Assembly: GCA_023974075.1 (NCBI GenBank)
Contig: JAMFTG010000260.1
Coordinates: 62,001-126,000 of the forward strand
Direction of reading: 5' to 3'
Source: Chaenocephalus aceratus
Taxonomy: Eukaryota; Chordata; Actinopteri; Perciformes; Channichthyidae
DNA length: 64,000 bases
Shown here piece by piece: positions 34,729 to 46,250 of the stretch. The position numbers were made by a program, and so were the translations under genes. The notes under the pieces are model-generated. The model did not search any database, was not told where the DNA came from, and saw only the letters and a list, made by a program, of their open reading frames with translations. Numbering within the stretch: position 1 is the stretch's first letter; each line of letters begins with the position of its first letter.

Positions 34729-35012
34729 CTTGACCTGTATCTGTCTGCTTTGTGAATTTGTATTTTAGTTTAGTTTTTATGTTTTTATATATGCTTGTAT
34801 CATAATATAAGTATCTCTGTTGAATGTTGTTTTACTGATTGTATTTACCTGTTATTTGAAGTGAATCTTTGTTTTTAGGATGACTTTTAACATCTGTCCA
34901 GGGACTACAGACGAAAAATAGTCTGTTGGCTAACTCTGGCGCATTTACAGAAATGTCAATTAATGTGCACTGTCCCTGTCAAATAAATATATTAAAAAAA
35001 TAAAATTAAAAA

Positions 35013-35137
35013 AACCCCACTGCAGTCAGCATGTCGTTGTGTCCCTGAGACACTTCACCCCACATTGCTCCTGTGGGGATTGCCCACAGTATGTAAGTCG
35101 CTTTGGATAAAAGCGTCTATCAAGTGAGATGTAATGT
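35013..35137 (+). mobile_element. tRNA-derived SINE, 3' half
   Basis: Continues the SINE broken at 32258, with CACTGCAGTCAGCATGTCGT and GTCGCTTTGGATAAAAGCGT, ending in a TAATG-type tail. Confidence 0.85.
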
Positions 35138-35514
35138 AACGTTGTGGCTGTCAGGGAAACACTGATGTGAAGCAACAGTAAACACATGTTCTATACAATT
35201 GTCTATTGTATTGAGAAACTGTGCATGGACATATTTGCAGCAGGTGCATGAGGTTAGAAAGAACTGCTCTGTAAAATGATTTATCCTTTCTCCATTTTTC
35301 TTTTTTCTATCTCGGAATGGTTTCTGTAAACATGCTGCTGCGTCACAACATCTTAGGAGCTTTGCTGTCAAATAAAACGCTATAAACAGAAAGGAAACAG
35401 CTGGAATGAAGGAAATAAAACACTGTGGAATAGGCTTTACTCGTACGCTAAAACTTCCCTAAACAGGCTCTTCTCTTCCAATCATTCACAGATTTATTAG
35501 ATCACTATCATCAT

Positions 35515-35556
35515 TGGGGGTGACATGGTGCCAAGCCATGGCACCATGTCACCCCC
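35515..35556. repeat. Inverted repeat at the 5' junction of a LINE fragment
   Basis: GGGGGTGACATGGTGCC and GGCACCATGTCACCCCC are 17-bp arms around a short spacer, immediately at the start of the LINE fragment. This is consistent with a small inversion during 5' truncated integration. Confidence 0.85.
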
Positions 35557-36018
35557 ACCCTCATCCACCTATTGGCTGCCGGTCAAGTCCCGGATTCAAT
35601 ACAAAACACTCATCCTCACGTACAAGTCCCTCCATTCCCTCGCCCCCCAGTACCTATCGGACCTCCTCCATCCCTACACCCCTTCTCGGAGTCTGCGGTC
35701 CTCAGACACGGGCCTGCTCTCCATCCCCCGCTCTCGCCTCCGAACTGTTGCTGACAGGGCGTTCAGTGTTGCGGCCCCCACCCTCTGGAGTGCACTTCCT
35801 GCCGAGACCCGTAATGCTGCCTCCCTAGACGTCTTCAAATCATCACTAAGAACACACCTGTTCACCCTGGCCTTCGGGCCCGAGCCCTTTCTGGTCCCCC
35901 GGCTTCCTTTATTTATTTCTTTGGTTTGTCCGTTGATTGTCTGTTTGTTTGTTTTGTTACAGCGACCTTGGGTCCCTTGAAAGGCGCTATATAAATATCA
36001 TTTATTATTATTATTATC
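35540..36018 (+). pseudogene. LINE ORF2 C-terminal fragment, L2/Rex1-like
   Basis: An open frame to 35980 encodes HWLPVKSRIQYKTLILTYKS and, later, APTLWSALPAETRNAASLDV, the conserved C-terminal part of fish L2/Rex1-type ORF2. It is followed by CTATATAAATATCA and a (TTA)n tail at about 36000-36017. It is 5' truncated. Confidence 0.85.
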
Positions 36019-37289
36019 ACCATTTTTTAAATTGCCTCTTAGAAAGATTTGCATAGCCAGAACTAACATCTTGTTTCTGTGTTGTGTGTCTCGGTCACGC
36101 TCCTGTAAGCATGAAGAGCTGTCTTGGGATGTGAGGAGGGGGGGGGGGATGTTATGTGACATTCGGTCAGGAGAGCTGTCTCTTTCTGCCTGAAGAAATA
36201 CAATGAAACCTCTGCAGGCCACTCTCAGGAGGACAGAGACAGAGACGGAGACGGAGACGGAGAGAGACGACTTTACCCTTGCTTTGCAGATCAGAAGCAT
36301 GTAATCCATCACACTTAAAACCCAGAGAAATGATGTTTCACAGCCGTGATTCATCGCCCTTACTTTGGGGAACGATAAGGAACGGGCGGTTTTTCTTTTC
36401 CCGCTGCAGTTCCATCAGCTGTCTAATCATAATCTTGTCCTCCAAAGAGGTTCGCTGAGTATTACATGGCCAATATGCTTATATAACGCACTTCAAAGAC
36501 CCCCAACATCATCAGCAGCTCCACGATGACTCTCATCGCTCTCCTTCAAAGCTACGCTATTTCAGCTTCTACCGACGACTTTAGAAATAAATATTCACGT
36601 TTGAAGCAAAAGTCTCCGCCATGCGAAGAAGGTCCTTTAATCCGTCTATGATATGTTCTTTGATCATCAGCAGCTACATCCAGGGCCGTATCCAGGATTT
36701 CCTAAATACCGAGGTCCAAACATGCTAGGGGGCTTCGGGGGATTTTCATGATCTAGTTAGGTGCTTTTTAAGTCACACAATTGATAACATATTGATTTCA
36801 AACCAAGTCAGTGGGCTGACAATGTAAATTATTTTTGAAAGTGTAATAAATAAGAATCAGTTGATTGTTACTATTAATGATCTGGATGTGCTGAAGAGTC
36901 AACATTCATTTTCCATGTCTCTCTCCTTTCCATAACCTGCAGCCTCTCTTCCATCTCCTTTAGTCTCTGTCTTCTTCCTGTCCTTTACTCTCTCTGTCCT
37001 CTACTCTTTCTCTTTGTTCAACCTCTCCCTCGTTGTTAAATGTTTGCTCCTCCTCACTTGTTGCTCCTGCCAGTGAGTTTAAAGCAATCCAGCTATTTAG
37101 TTCATTTCACTTGTTTGTTTGCATTCTTTTTTTACTTTAAATCTGTTTTGTTTGATTCTCAAAAGAGAACAAAGATGTAAGCAAATTGTGTTTTATACAA
37201 TTGTATGTTATTATGACATCATAACTGCAATAGATGTATGTTGTTTTACAATTATGCCTATTGTAAAGGAAGACTATTGTTATAGATGT

Positions 37290-37327
<38 letters not shown>

Positions 37328-37333
37328 GGATAC

Positions 37334-37387
<54 letters not shown>
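37290..37387. repeat. (GATA)n microsatellite
   Basis: About 98 bp of TAGA/GATA tetramers with one interruption near 37325. Confidence 0.97.
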
Positions 37388-37444
37388 GGGGTTATTAAGC
37401 CTACATTCTTCTGTGTGACGGTGCAGTTCCTCCCTGACTTCCAT

Positions 37445-37468
37445 CTCTCTCTCTCTCTCTCTCTCTCT
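37445..37468. repeat. (CT)n microsatellite
   Basis: Short uninterrupted CT run in a pyrimidine-rich stretch. Confidence 0.9.
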
Positions 37469-37902
37469 GCCTGTCCTGTCTCTCTCTAACCAACGCTAAG
37501 CTTCGACTGACGTAATCTTTTCATTATATCTGAGTCAGTGTAAAAAGAAAACAACACAATGTTATATCTTCAATGTTTTACTCAAATTGAAATGAAAGAA
37601 AAGCATTACAACGTTTGTTAAAAGGTAATCCTTCTGACATTGGATTAATGTAATTAAATGTAGCTCTCGAGCTAGTTTATTCACGCAATTTAAACCAAAG
37701 TATAGCCTATAGCTGCAATATCAGTTAGTGTGCATGCTGTCGGACGTCCACTGACTAACGTAGAGCGTTCACACAGGACCTGCTGGTCATATGATGTCCT
37801 GATGAGCAGAAACACAAGCAGCCGCTGGACTCAGATCTCTAGATACCTCATCACTCCTCCGCTGCTCCGATACAATCCGGGCTGCGGTGGTTTCAAATCA
37901 AA

Positions 37903-39035
37903 TCAAATCAAATTTTATTTGTAGAGCACATTTAAAAACGATGTTGGTCGAGCCAAAGTGCTGTATATGTAATTTAAACACATAAAAACACATTACATCA
38001 CAATAAATCACAACCGATAAAAACAACACATGGAACAGTCAGGAGTCGTAACCCCACTCCAACTAGAAGGCCAGAGAGAAGTAGTGTGTCTTCACATGGA
38101 GGGGCAGAGTGTTCCAGAGCCGGGGGCCAGCTGCTGCGAAGGCTCGGTGCCCTCAGGGTTTGAGCCTGGTCTTAGGCACCACCAGCAGCAGCTGGTCAGC
38201 AGATCTTAAGGCTCTGCCTGGGGTGTAGCGCTGGAGGAGTTCAGCTATATAGGCCGGAGCCAACCCATTTAGTGCTTTAAATACAAATAAAAGGATTTTA
38301 AAATCAATTCTGAACCGAACTGGAAGCCAGTGTAGTGAGGCCAGAATTGGGGTGATGTGGTCACGCTTTTTGTGGCCAGTCAGGAGACGTGCCGCTGCGT
38401 TCTGAACTAGCTGCAGGCGTTTAATTGATGCCTGGTCCATACCCACATACAGAGCGTTACAATAGTCCAGTCTTGAGGTCACAAAGGCGTTAATAACCCT
38501 TTCCAGGTCTTTAAAAGATAAATACGACTTGGTTTTGGCCAATAGTCTTATTTTAAAAGAGCAGGATTTTACTACGGTGCTGACCTGCTTGTCGAATTTA
38601 AAAGTGCTATTGAAGGTCACTCCAAGGTTCATGACAGAGGGGAGGATGTTTTTACTTAGGGAGCCCAGAATATCAACCGGAGAGGCTGGAGGTTGGGGTC
38701 CAAAAACGATTACCTTGCTCTCATTGAGGTTGAGGAAGTTTTTGCTCAGCCAGGATTTTAACTGTTAAGCAGTCCATCAACTGCTGTAGTGAGTTGACAT
38801 TTGCTTTGAGAGGCAGATAGATCTGTACATCGTCCGCGTAGCAGTGGAAGGGCATGTTGTGTTTCGTGAGAATTGAACCTAGGGGCAGTATGTACAGTAA
38901 AAAGAGGATGGGGCCCAGAATTGAGCCTTGGGGGATCCCACAGGTAAGAGGGGCTTTGGCAGAGGAGAAGGCACCTAGCTGCACTAAAAAGCTACGGTCT
39001 GTCAGGTAAGACCTGAACCAGGTGTGTTGATACAT
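37903..39035 (-). pseudogene. Rex1/L2-like LINE, 5' truncated, minus strand
   Basis: Minus-strand frames at 39035-38721 and 38632-38153 encode an RT with HTWFRSYLTDRSF, GIPQGSILGPILF and catalytic YADD (in FHCYADDVQIY), then LDYCNALY and SLHWLPVRFRIDFKILLFVF. The frames are offset, so the protein is broken near 38.7 kb. The 3' end at 37903-37930 is an ATTTG-type short tandem tail. It is inserted in the hAT-like element. Confidence 0.88.
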
Positions 39036-39415
39036 GTCGTCTTCTTCTGTTTGCTTTAATCGAGGCTACGTAGTTATGCAGCGCCCCCATCGTCAGTAAA
39101 TGGAAGTACAAAGAACCCCGTTTAGTGCAATTATTTCACAAGTTTAGTTAAATACGGACCTCGGTGACCTCAATGGTGGATACGGCCATGGCTGCATCAT
39201 GTCTCTGAAGATCCGAAATAGCCTCCAGATGTGACAGAAACACAGAAACACAGATACTACGTCTGATTGTTGGAAAGTTAACCGCTTTTTATAGAAGCAC
39301 AAGTTATTTTAGTCCCAACTGCACACCATCAGTGACATGTCAGACACCGAGAGCAACACTGACAGGAGGTGAGTGGGAAACGGACATAATTTGTGTATGT
39401 CTGTGTGTCTGTCTG

Positions 39416-39419
<4 letters not shown>

Positions 39420-39506
<87 letters not shown>
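39420..39506. repeat. (GT)n microsatellite
   Basis: About 87 bp of uninterrupted GT dinucleotides. Confidence 0.97.
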
Positions 39507-39507
<1 letters not shown>

Positions 39508-39751
39508 TGTGGGTAATGGCTATGACTAATGGTGAATTCAGAGTGCATGAGAGTGGGTGAAATGAAAAGGTTTAGGGGAATTATTGGACTTCCTTTTCCA
39601 GCTTGTCGTCAATCATTACACAATATAAATGTCTTGCTGAGTTATCAAAGAACTGCACTTTCAGTTCTGTTCTCAACTCAAAAAACCTCTTCAGGACGTG
39701 TCCCCTGCTGAGCCAACCTCTGTGAAGTAGAGCACATCCTCATATTCTGAC

Positions 39752-40949
39752 TCAATATCCTCCAAAAAAAGCACGGAACTGGCGGTGCTTTAAGCCCCTG
39801 GATCTAATATGGTTGATGCATTTCACAACGACAGACATCACATTGTCAAACTTCAAGCATTTGCTGCAAAGGGCCTGCTGATGGATAATGCCGTGCAGAG
39901 CAATAGCCTCCTCCGCATCCTCCTCCTCCAGTTTTCTTTGAACAAGTGCCACCAGTCGGTCGTAATTCCAACAAACCTCTTCCATGGCAGATCAATATCC
40001 GCAATGGCATCACACAGTTGCTGCTGGAATATCTCCTGAGCGGTGGTCTGGCCACGCATTGGTTTCACTGTAAGCAACTCCTCTGTCACTTCAAACTGGT
40101 CATCAACACCACGGACACACATTGCGAGCTGAGCGGTGTCAGTGATGTCCGTGCTCTCATCAAGAGCCACAGAGTATGCACGGAGAAGTTTGGCTTTGTC
40201 GCACAGCTGATCGTCACTTGATAAGTGAGAAATGCGCTCTGACCCTTCTTTTCCGGACAGACTATACTTGCAGCCTGCAACATGCACTTTTTTACAAACT
40301 CGCCTTCCGTAAACGGCTTTCCCGCCTTAGCAATCATCTCGCTCACCACATAGCTAGCTTCGACTGCTAAATCAGCCTCATTGCTTCCTTTCTTGAAGAG
40401 ATTTTGTTGCTTCCATAGACATTTTTGTTAGCTCTATGACTCTTTTCTCTCTCGTCTCCCAGGTATTCTGCATACTCTGCATGTTTAGTTGAGTAGTGAC
40501 GTTTGACGTTATACTCCTTGTATACAGCGATTTTCTCTGTGCATATAAGGCACGTTGCGTTTCCCCTGTACTCGACAAAAAAATATTCAGTCTCCCACTT
40601 CTCCTGAAATCTTCTGTGGTCATCATCGACTTTTCTTTTCCCTGAAAGTTTTGATGTAGACATGACTGGGCGATATATTCTCCTTCCACTCTGTGTCACT
40701 TTCGGATCACTCGCTGCACGCATTAGATTGACGTTGTGGAGTTCCCTCGGAGGGGGGAGGGGCGAGGGAACTGCGCGCAGCAGTTCCCTGCCAGCAGCGG
40801 GATCAATCCAAAAATTAAATTAAAATTTGAAAGCGCGAACGTAAACGCGCGGGCCAGATTAACACTATTACAGGATATCAACAACGGGGCCATGAGAAAC
40901 TGTCTCGCGGGCCGCGTCTGGACCGCGGGCCTGGAGTCTGAGAAACCTG
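39752..40949 (-). pseudogene. hAT transposase pseudogene (Charlie / GTF2IRD2-like)
   Basis: Minus-strand pieces in several frames. 40723-40367 has a BED-type zinc finger region with CLIC and the H-x5-H spacing of HYSTKHAEYAEYL. 40349-40218 has VVSEMIAKAGKPFTEGEF and IVCPEKK. 40218-39853 has VALDESTDITDTAQLAM, a DDE/hAT core with the first catalytic Asp. 39985-39752 has LHGIIHQQALCSK. The order matches hAT transposases related to the one domesticated in GTF2IRD2. Frameshifts and the lost dimerisation region make it inactive. The 5' terminus, read on the minus strand as CAGGTTTCTCAGACTCCAGG, ends at 40949. Confidence 0.88.
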
Positions 40950-43625
40950 CACTACATCAGCAGGAGAGGACTCTTTAAAGTAGAGACACTATACTGATAT
41001 ACACCTGAATATCAGCAGGAGAGGACTATTTAAAGTAGAGACACTACATACTGATATACACCTGAACATCAGCAGGAGAGGACTCTTTAAAGTAGAGACA
41101 CTACATACTGATATACACCTGAACATCAGCAGGAGAGGACTCTTTAAAGTAGAGACACTACACACTGATATACACCTGAACATCAGCAGGAGAGGACTCT
41201 TTAAAGTAGGGACACTACATACTGATATACACCTGAACATCAGCAGGAGAGGACTCTTTAAAGTAGAGACACTACATACTGATATACACCTGAACATCAG
41301 CAGGAGAGGACTCTTTAAAGTAGAGACACTACATACTGATATACACCTGAACATCAGCAGGAGAGGACTCTTTAAAGTAGAGACACTACATACTGATATA
41401 CACTTGAACATCAGCAGGAGAGGACTCTTTAAAGTAGAGACACTACATACTGATATACACCTGATCATCAGCAGGAGAGGACTCTTTAAAGTAGAGACAC
41501 TACACACTGATATACACCTGAACATCAGCAGGAGAGGACTCTTTAAAGTAGAGACACTACATACTGATATACACCTGAACATCAGCAGGAGAGGACTCTT
41601 TAAAGTAGAGACACTACACACTGATATACACCTGAACATCAGCAGGAGAGGACTCTTTAAAGTAGAGACACTACATACTGATATACACCTGAACATCAGC
41701 AGGAGAGGACTCTTTAAAGTAGAGACACTACATACTGATATACACCTGAATATCAGCAGGAGAGGACTCTTTAAAGTAGAGACACTACATACTGATATAC
41801 ACCTGAACATCAGCAGGAGAGGACTCTTTAAAGTAGAGACACTACATACTGATATACACCTGAACATCAGCAGGAGAGGACTCTTTGAAGTAGAGACACT
41901 ACATACTGATATACACCTGAACATCAGCAGGAGAGGACTCTTTAAAGTAGAGACACTACACACTGATATACACCTGAACATCAGCAGGAGAGGACTCTTT
42001 AAAGTAGAGACACTACATACTGATATACACCTGAACATCAGCAGGAGAGGACTCTTTAAAGTAGAGACACTACATACTGATATACACCTGAACATCAGCA
42101 GGAGAGGACTCTTTAAAGTAGAGACACTACATACTGATATACACTTGAACATCAGCAGGAGAGGACTCTTTAAAGTAGAGACACTACATACTGATATACA
42201 CCTGATCATCAGCAGGAGAGGACTCTTTAAAGTAGAGACACTACACACTGATATACACCTGAACATCAGCAGGAGAGGACTCTTTAAAGTAGAGACACTA
42301 CATACTGATATACACCTGAACATCAGCAGGAGAGGACTCTTTAAAGTAGAGACACTACACACTGATATACACCTGAACATCAGCAGGAGAGGACTCTTTA
42401 AAGTAGAGACACTACATACTGATATACACCTGAACATCAGCAGGAGAGGACTCTTTAAAGTAGAGACACTACACACTGATATACACCTGAACCTCAGCAG
42501 GAGAGGACTCTTTAAAGTAGAGACACTACATACTGATATACACCTGAACATCAGCAGGAGATAACTCTTTAAAGTAGAGACACTACATACTGATATACAC
42601 CTGAACATCAGCAGGAGAGGACTCTTTGAAGTAGAGACACTACATACTGATATACACCTGAACATCAGCAGGAGAGGACTCTTTAAAGTAGAGACACTAC
42701 ACACTGATATACACCTGAACATCAGCAGGAGAGGACTCTTTAAAGTAGAGACACTACATACTGATATACACCTGAACATCAGCAGGAGAGGACTCTTTAA
42801 AGTAGAGACACTACATACTGATATACACCTGAACATCAGCAGGAGATAACTCTTTAAAGTAGAGACACTACATACTGATATACACCTGAACATCAGCAGG
42901 AGAGGACTCTTTAAAGTAGAGACACTACATACTGATATACACCTGAACATCAGCAGGAGGGGACTCTTTAAAGTAGAGACACTACATACTGATATACACC
43001 TGAACATCAGCAGGAGAGGACTCTTTAAAGTAGAGACTCTAGATACTGATATACACCTGAACATCAGCAGGAGAGGACTCTTTAAAGTAGAGACACTACA
43101 TACTGATATACACCTGAACATCAGCAGGAGAGGACTCTTTAAAGTAGGGACACTACATACTGATATACACCTGAACATCAGCAGGAGAGGACTCTTTAAA
43201 GTAGGGACACTACATACTGATATACACCTGAATATCAGCAGGAGAGGACTCTTTAAAGTAGAGACACTACATACTGATATACACCTGAACATCAGCAGGA
43301 GATAACTCTTTAAAGTAGAGACACTACATACTGATATACACCTGAACATCAGCAGGAGAGGACTCTTTAAAGTAGAGACACTACAAACTGATATACACCT
43401 GAACATCAGCAGGAGAGGACTCTTTGAAGTAGAGACACTACATACTGATATACACCTGAACATCAGCAGGAGAGGACTCTTTAAAGTAGAGACACTACAC
43501 ACTGATATACACCTGAACATCAGCAGGAGAGGACTCTTTAAAGTAGAGACACTACATACTGATATACACCTGAACATCAGCAGGAGAGGACTCTTTAAAG
43601 TAGAGATCTTACATACTGATATGAC
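40950..43625. repeat. 57-bp minisatellite (about 46 units) with higher-order structure
   Basis: Units contain AACATCAGCAGGAGAGGACT and CTACATACTGATATACACCTG. Since 57 is a multiple of 3, the array gives an 862-codon frame on the minus strand and a 386-codon frame on the plus strand, repeating 19 residues. Variants recur at fixed distances: ACACTTGAAC at 41400 and 42141 (741 bp, 13 units), and CTCTTTGAAG at 41881, 42622 and 43420 (13 and 14 units). The array directly abuts the hAT terminus at 40949. Confidence 0.95.
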
Positions 43626-44753
43626 CCTGAAAATAAGGATAGTATGTCCTCTTAAAGTACTAAAACCTTGACTTATACCAAGTCATATTGCTGTACTACA
43701 TATTATATCAAACACGATGTTATATCATATTTATGTTTCTGTACTCTACTTATACAATAGAGCCTGCAGTGCTATTCCTCTGCTCTACGGCCACACAGCT
43801 CAATAACAGCTCAGTTCCGTTAATGCAGGAATGATAGTAATTAACTGGTTCGATGTAATGAAGCTATACAATTGCAGATGTAGCTAATTTACAAGTAGAT
43901 TTCTGGCCCATAATAGCAACTCCGATTCGACTCAAGTACCACAGCCTTGACTTATACCAAGTAATATCATTATACAATATGTACCATGTTATACTATACA
44001 ACTATAAGGAGGAAGAGAACAACTATTTTTCATACTTTCCAGATTAAACGTTTGGTAAATGTCAGAAAAAGGAGAAAAGTGTCCATCCCTTTTTTCTTCT
44101 TCCAAGGTGATGTCCTTAAATATCTTGTTTTGTCAGTTTCAAACAGACAGACGTTTATTTTACTGTGATATATAACAAAGAAAGGACATCTGTATACGTG
44201 TGAGGCCAATGATGGTATTTTCTGATATCTTAAATGTACTCAATTATGAAAAAAGTTGGCGATTATTATCCTGAACATGGACTAAAAAATGTATCATTGC
44301 AGGTATACTCCACCTCATATATCTCATACCCACTATTATATCATATTATGTTAATAGGCTATGTTGCACTAATATCAATGCAGTGCACTCACATTACTTA
44401 TTCATGTCATATAGCCTGGTGCAGAATAACTTTCAATCACACCCCAGTCACTTTAAAGTCTACAATCTTCAAATGCTGTTGAAACTCGTCTCTATTTTTC
44501 CTTCTTTAGATTTGGCAGCTCTTTTTATACCTCTTTTGAATGTATTCCTGTTACTTTCAATCATTCTCTGTATTCATTTCTGTCCTTGTGTTCTGCAGTA
44601 ACGAGATGTACCTGCTGGGAATCAACAAAGGTGTATCTCTGTATTTTAATCAGAAACACATTGAAACAGGAAGACTTTAAATTAGAAAAACCTTTGTAGA
44701 CTTGTATTTATTTTATAATTAAGAGCAATATGTGGTTTAATTTAGCATATTAA
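43626..44753. other. Mostly unrecognised, weak internal duplication
   Basis: CCTTGACTTATACCAAGT occurs at about 43664 and 43950, a diverged direct repeat about 280 bp apart. No gene supported apart from the weak exon candidate at 44600-44630. Confidence 0.45.
44600..44630 (+). other. Weak candidate 31-nt microexon
   Basis: A pyrimidine-rich stretch and TTCTGCAG acceptor precede TAACGAGATGTACCTGCTGG, ending AACAAAG before GTGTAT. One frame reads NEMYLLGINK. I do not recognise the protein and there is no partner exon, so this may be chance. Confidence 0.2.
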
Positions 44754-45124
44754 AGGTAGGGTAGGCAATTCACTTTAGAAACACTTTTTGTTATATTCCA
44801 TGGAATGCTCTTAACATCCCGATAGCAATGAATACATTAAATGCTTTGACAATAAACACATTTAAAAATGTCATCTGTGGAAGCTGTGGTGCTGCAAAAA
44901 GCACGACCAATCATCTGAGCCGGCCCGGCTAAAGTAACTGGATGGCCTACCTGCCTGTCAGCCTTCAATCGGGGCACAAACTTATCTCGTGCCCTCATTG
45001 GTCATGTGCGCGTTCGTGTGTGTTGGAGGAGGGGCTCTGCGAGGAAGTGGCAGATTTTCTCCGGTTGTGTATTTTCAAATTCTAGCGATCTCGAGCCGGT
45101 TTCTCAAATGTACCTACCCCACCT
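44754..45124 (-). mobile_element. TTAA MITE family 2, copy with degraded left end
   Basis: AGGTAGGGTAGG at the left, TACCTACCCCACCT at the right, TTAA at 44750-44753 and 45125-45128. Same internal order as the copy at 10275. Confidence 0.85.
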
Positions 45125-45128
45125 TTAA

Positions 45129-45363
45129 AGATAGGGTAGGTAAACCAGCTCGATAAGTTTGTGCCCCGATGGAAGGCTGACAGGCAGGTAGGCCAGGTAG
45201 GTTGTACTTTTTACAGTATTACGGAACTACAGATGACATTTTTTTATGGATTTTTTGTCAAAGCACTTCAGATATTCATTGCTATCGGGATGTTAAGAGC
45301 ATTCCATGGAATATAACAAAAAGTGTATCTCGAGCCGGTTTCTCAAACTTACCTACCCCACCT
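45129..45363 (+). mobile_element. TTAA MITE family 2, internally deleted copy in tandem
   Basis: Begins AGATAGGGTAGGTAAACC immediately after the TTAA shared with the previous copy and ends CTTACCTACCCCACCT. About 100 bp of the first half is missing. Confidence 0.8.
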
Positions 45364-45369
45364 ATAAGG

Positions 45370-46250
45370 TATACTTTGTTTAATATCAAAGTTTTCTGAA
45401 AGGTCATGTTTAAATATGCAAATGAGCCTCCGTCTTATTAAATAAGTCTTAATTTGCATACATATCAGGAAAGTGAATCTGAATTTCATTGTGTTGACTT
45501 ATAAGAAGTCAAAGGTGTCCAAAGAGGAAATTGGATATCTCTTCGTATCTCTCCATACGTCAGAACACACCGTCAACAGCCGTCAATGAGAAGAAACACA
45601 AAATCAATTTCCGCCGTGTTTTAAGGAATACATATTATGTCATAAATCAATGATATATGAACAAAAGGTAAAGGTATATCTTACTGTACGGAAGTCAAGC
45701 TTCATGGCTTCAAAAAAACTAATATTGAGCCTTTAAAGTTAAATATTGTACATTTTTCAAGAGTATTACTTTGACTAATATATATCAGTATATGACACTT
45801 CAGATGATTGGTTATCCTACAATAACATGTGTAAAATCTATGTTTAAATACACAAATGAGACAGTTTCTAATGCTCGGTGCATTTAGAAATTTGACGAGG
45901 TAAAATAAACACCTCAATGTGTATTTTAGGTGTTTTCTTATTACTTGTCTAAACGAAAACTAGTCCAAATTTCAAATGGACAGGTGCACATGAATCTGTT
46001 TTTTGCCCGGGGCATCTCCCCTTAATAATTTAGATTATATAACTAAAACATGTATTTATGATGCAAGTATTGCAAGAACATGATCAGAAAAGGGGATAGC
46101 CTAAACATTAATAATTGACATAAGCCGTCATTCATGCAACAATACGCATGTAATAAATGTTTAAATAAAGGAAGAGTGCTGTGAGAACATATCCTCATAC
46201 TGAATCTTTTTGTTGCTTCTTCCATCCACTGTCAAAGGTAGACACACCCG
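45370..46250. other. Gene-free stretch
   Basis: AT-rich, no recognised feature. Confidence 0.5.

Larger units (their letters stand above)
32259..35012 (+). mobile_element. Non-LTR retrotransposon 3' fragment inserted in the SINE
   Basis: The C-terminal end of an ORF2 (LLSWENVMRYSNACLMYK...) is followed, after two nested elements, by a 3' UTR with TGTGCACTGTCCCTGTCAAA and an A-rich tail at 34990-35012. Removing the MITE (32437-33135) restores a continuous reading frame across the join. The clade is not assigned. Confidence 0.8.
29371..35420. repeat. Decayed tandem copies of a roughly 0.7-kb non-coding unit
   Basis: The anchor AGCACTGCAGAACAAA with TTATTTAAACC recurs at 29611, 30352 (741 bp later) and 31862. 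The anchor GCTGTCAGGGAAAC recurs at 30165, 31570 and 35147. After removing later insertions the spacing stays near 0.6-0.75 kb. The copies share scattered blocks such as AATGGGAGTTTATTGACAA and CTATTTGTTCCCCAACGTAA. Confidence 0.75.
36681..39190. mobile_element. hAT-like element containing a nested LINE
   Basis: Ends CAGGGCCGTATCCAGG and GGTGGATACGGCCATG are inverted, with ACCGAGGTCC subterminal on both sides. Flanks GCTACATC (36673-36680) and GCTGCATC (39191-39198) agree at 7 of 8 bases. No transposase. Interior contains (GATA)n and the LINE at 37903-39035. Confidence 0.72.

Noticed and set aside
40989..43577. 862-codon minus frame and 386-codon plus frame
   Set aside because: Nineteen-residue repeats forced by a 57-bp tandem unit. 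No promoter, splice context or protein family.
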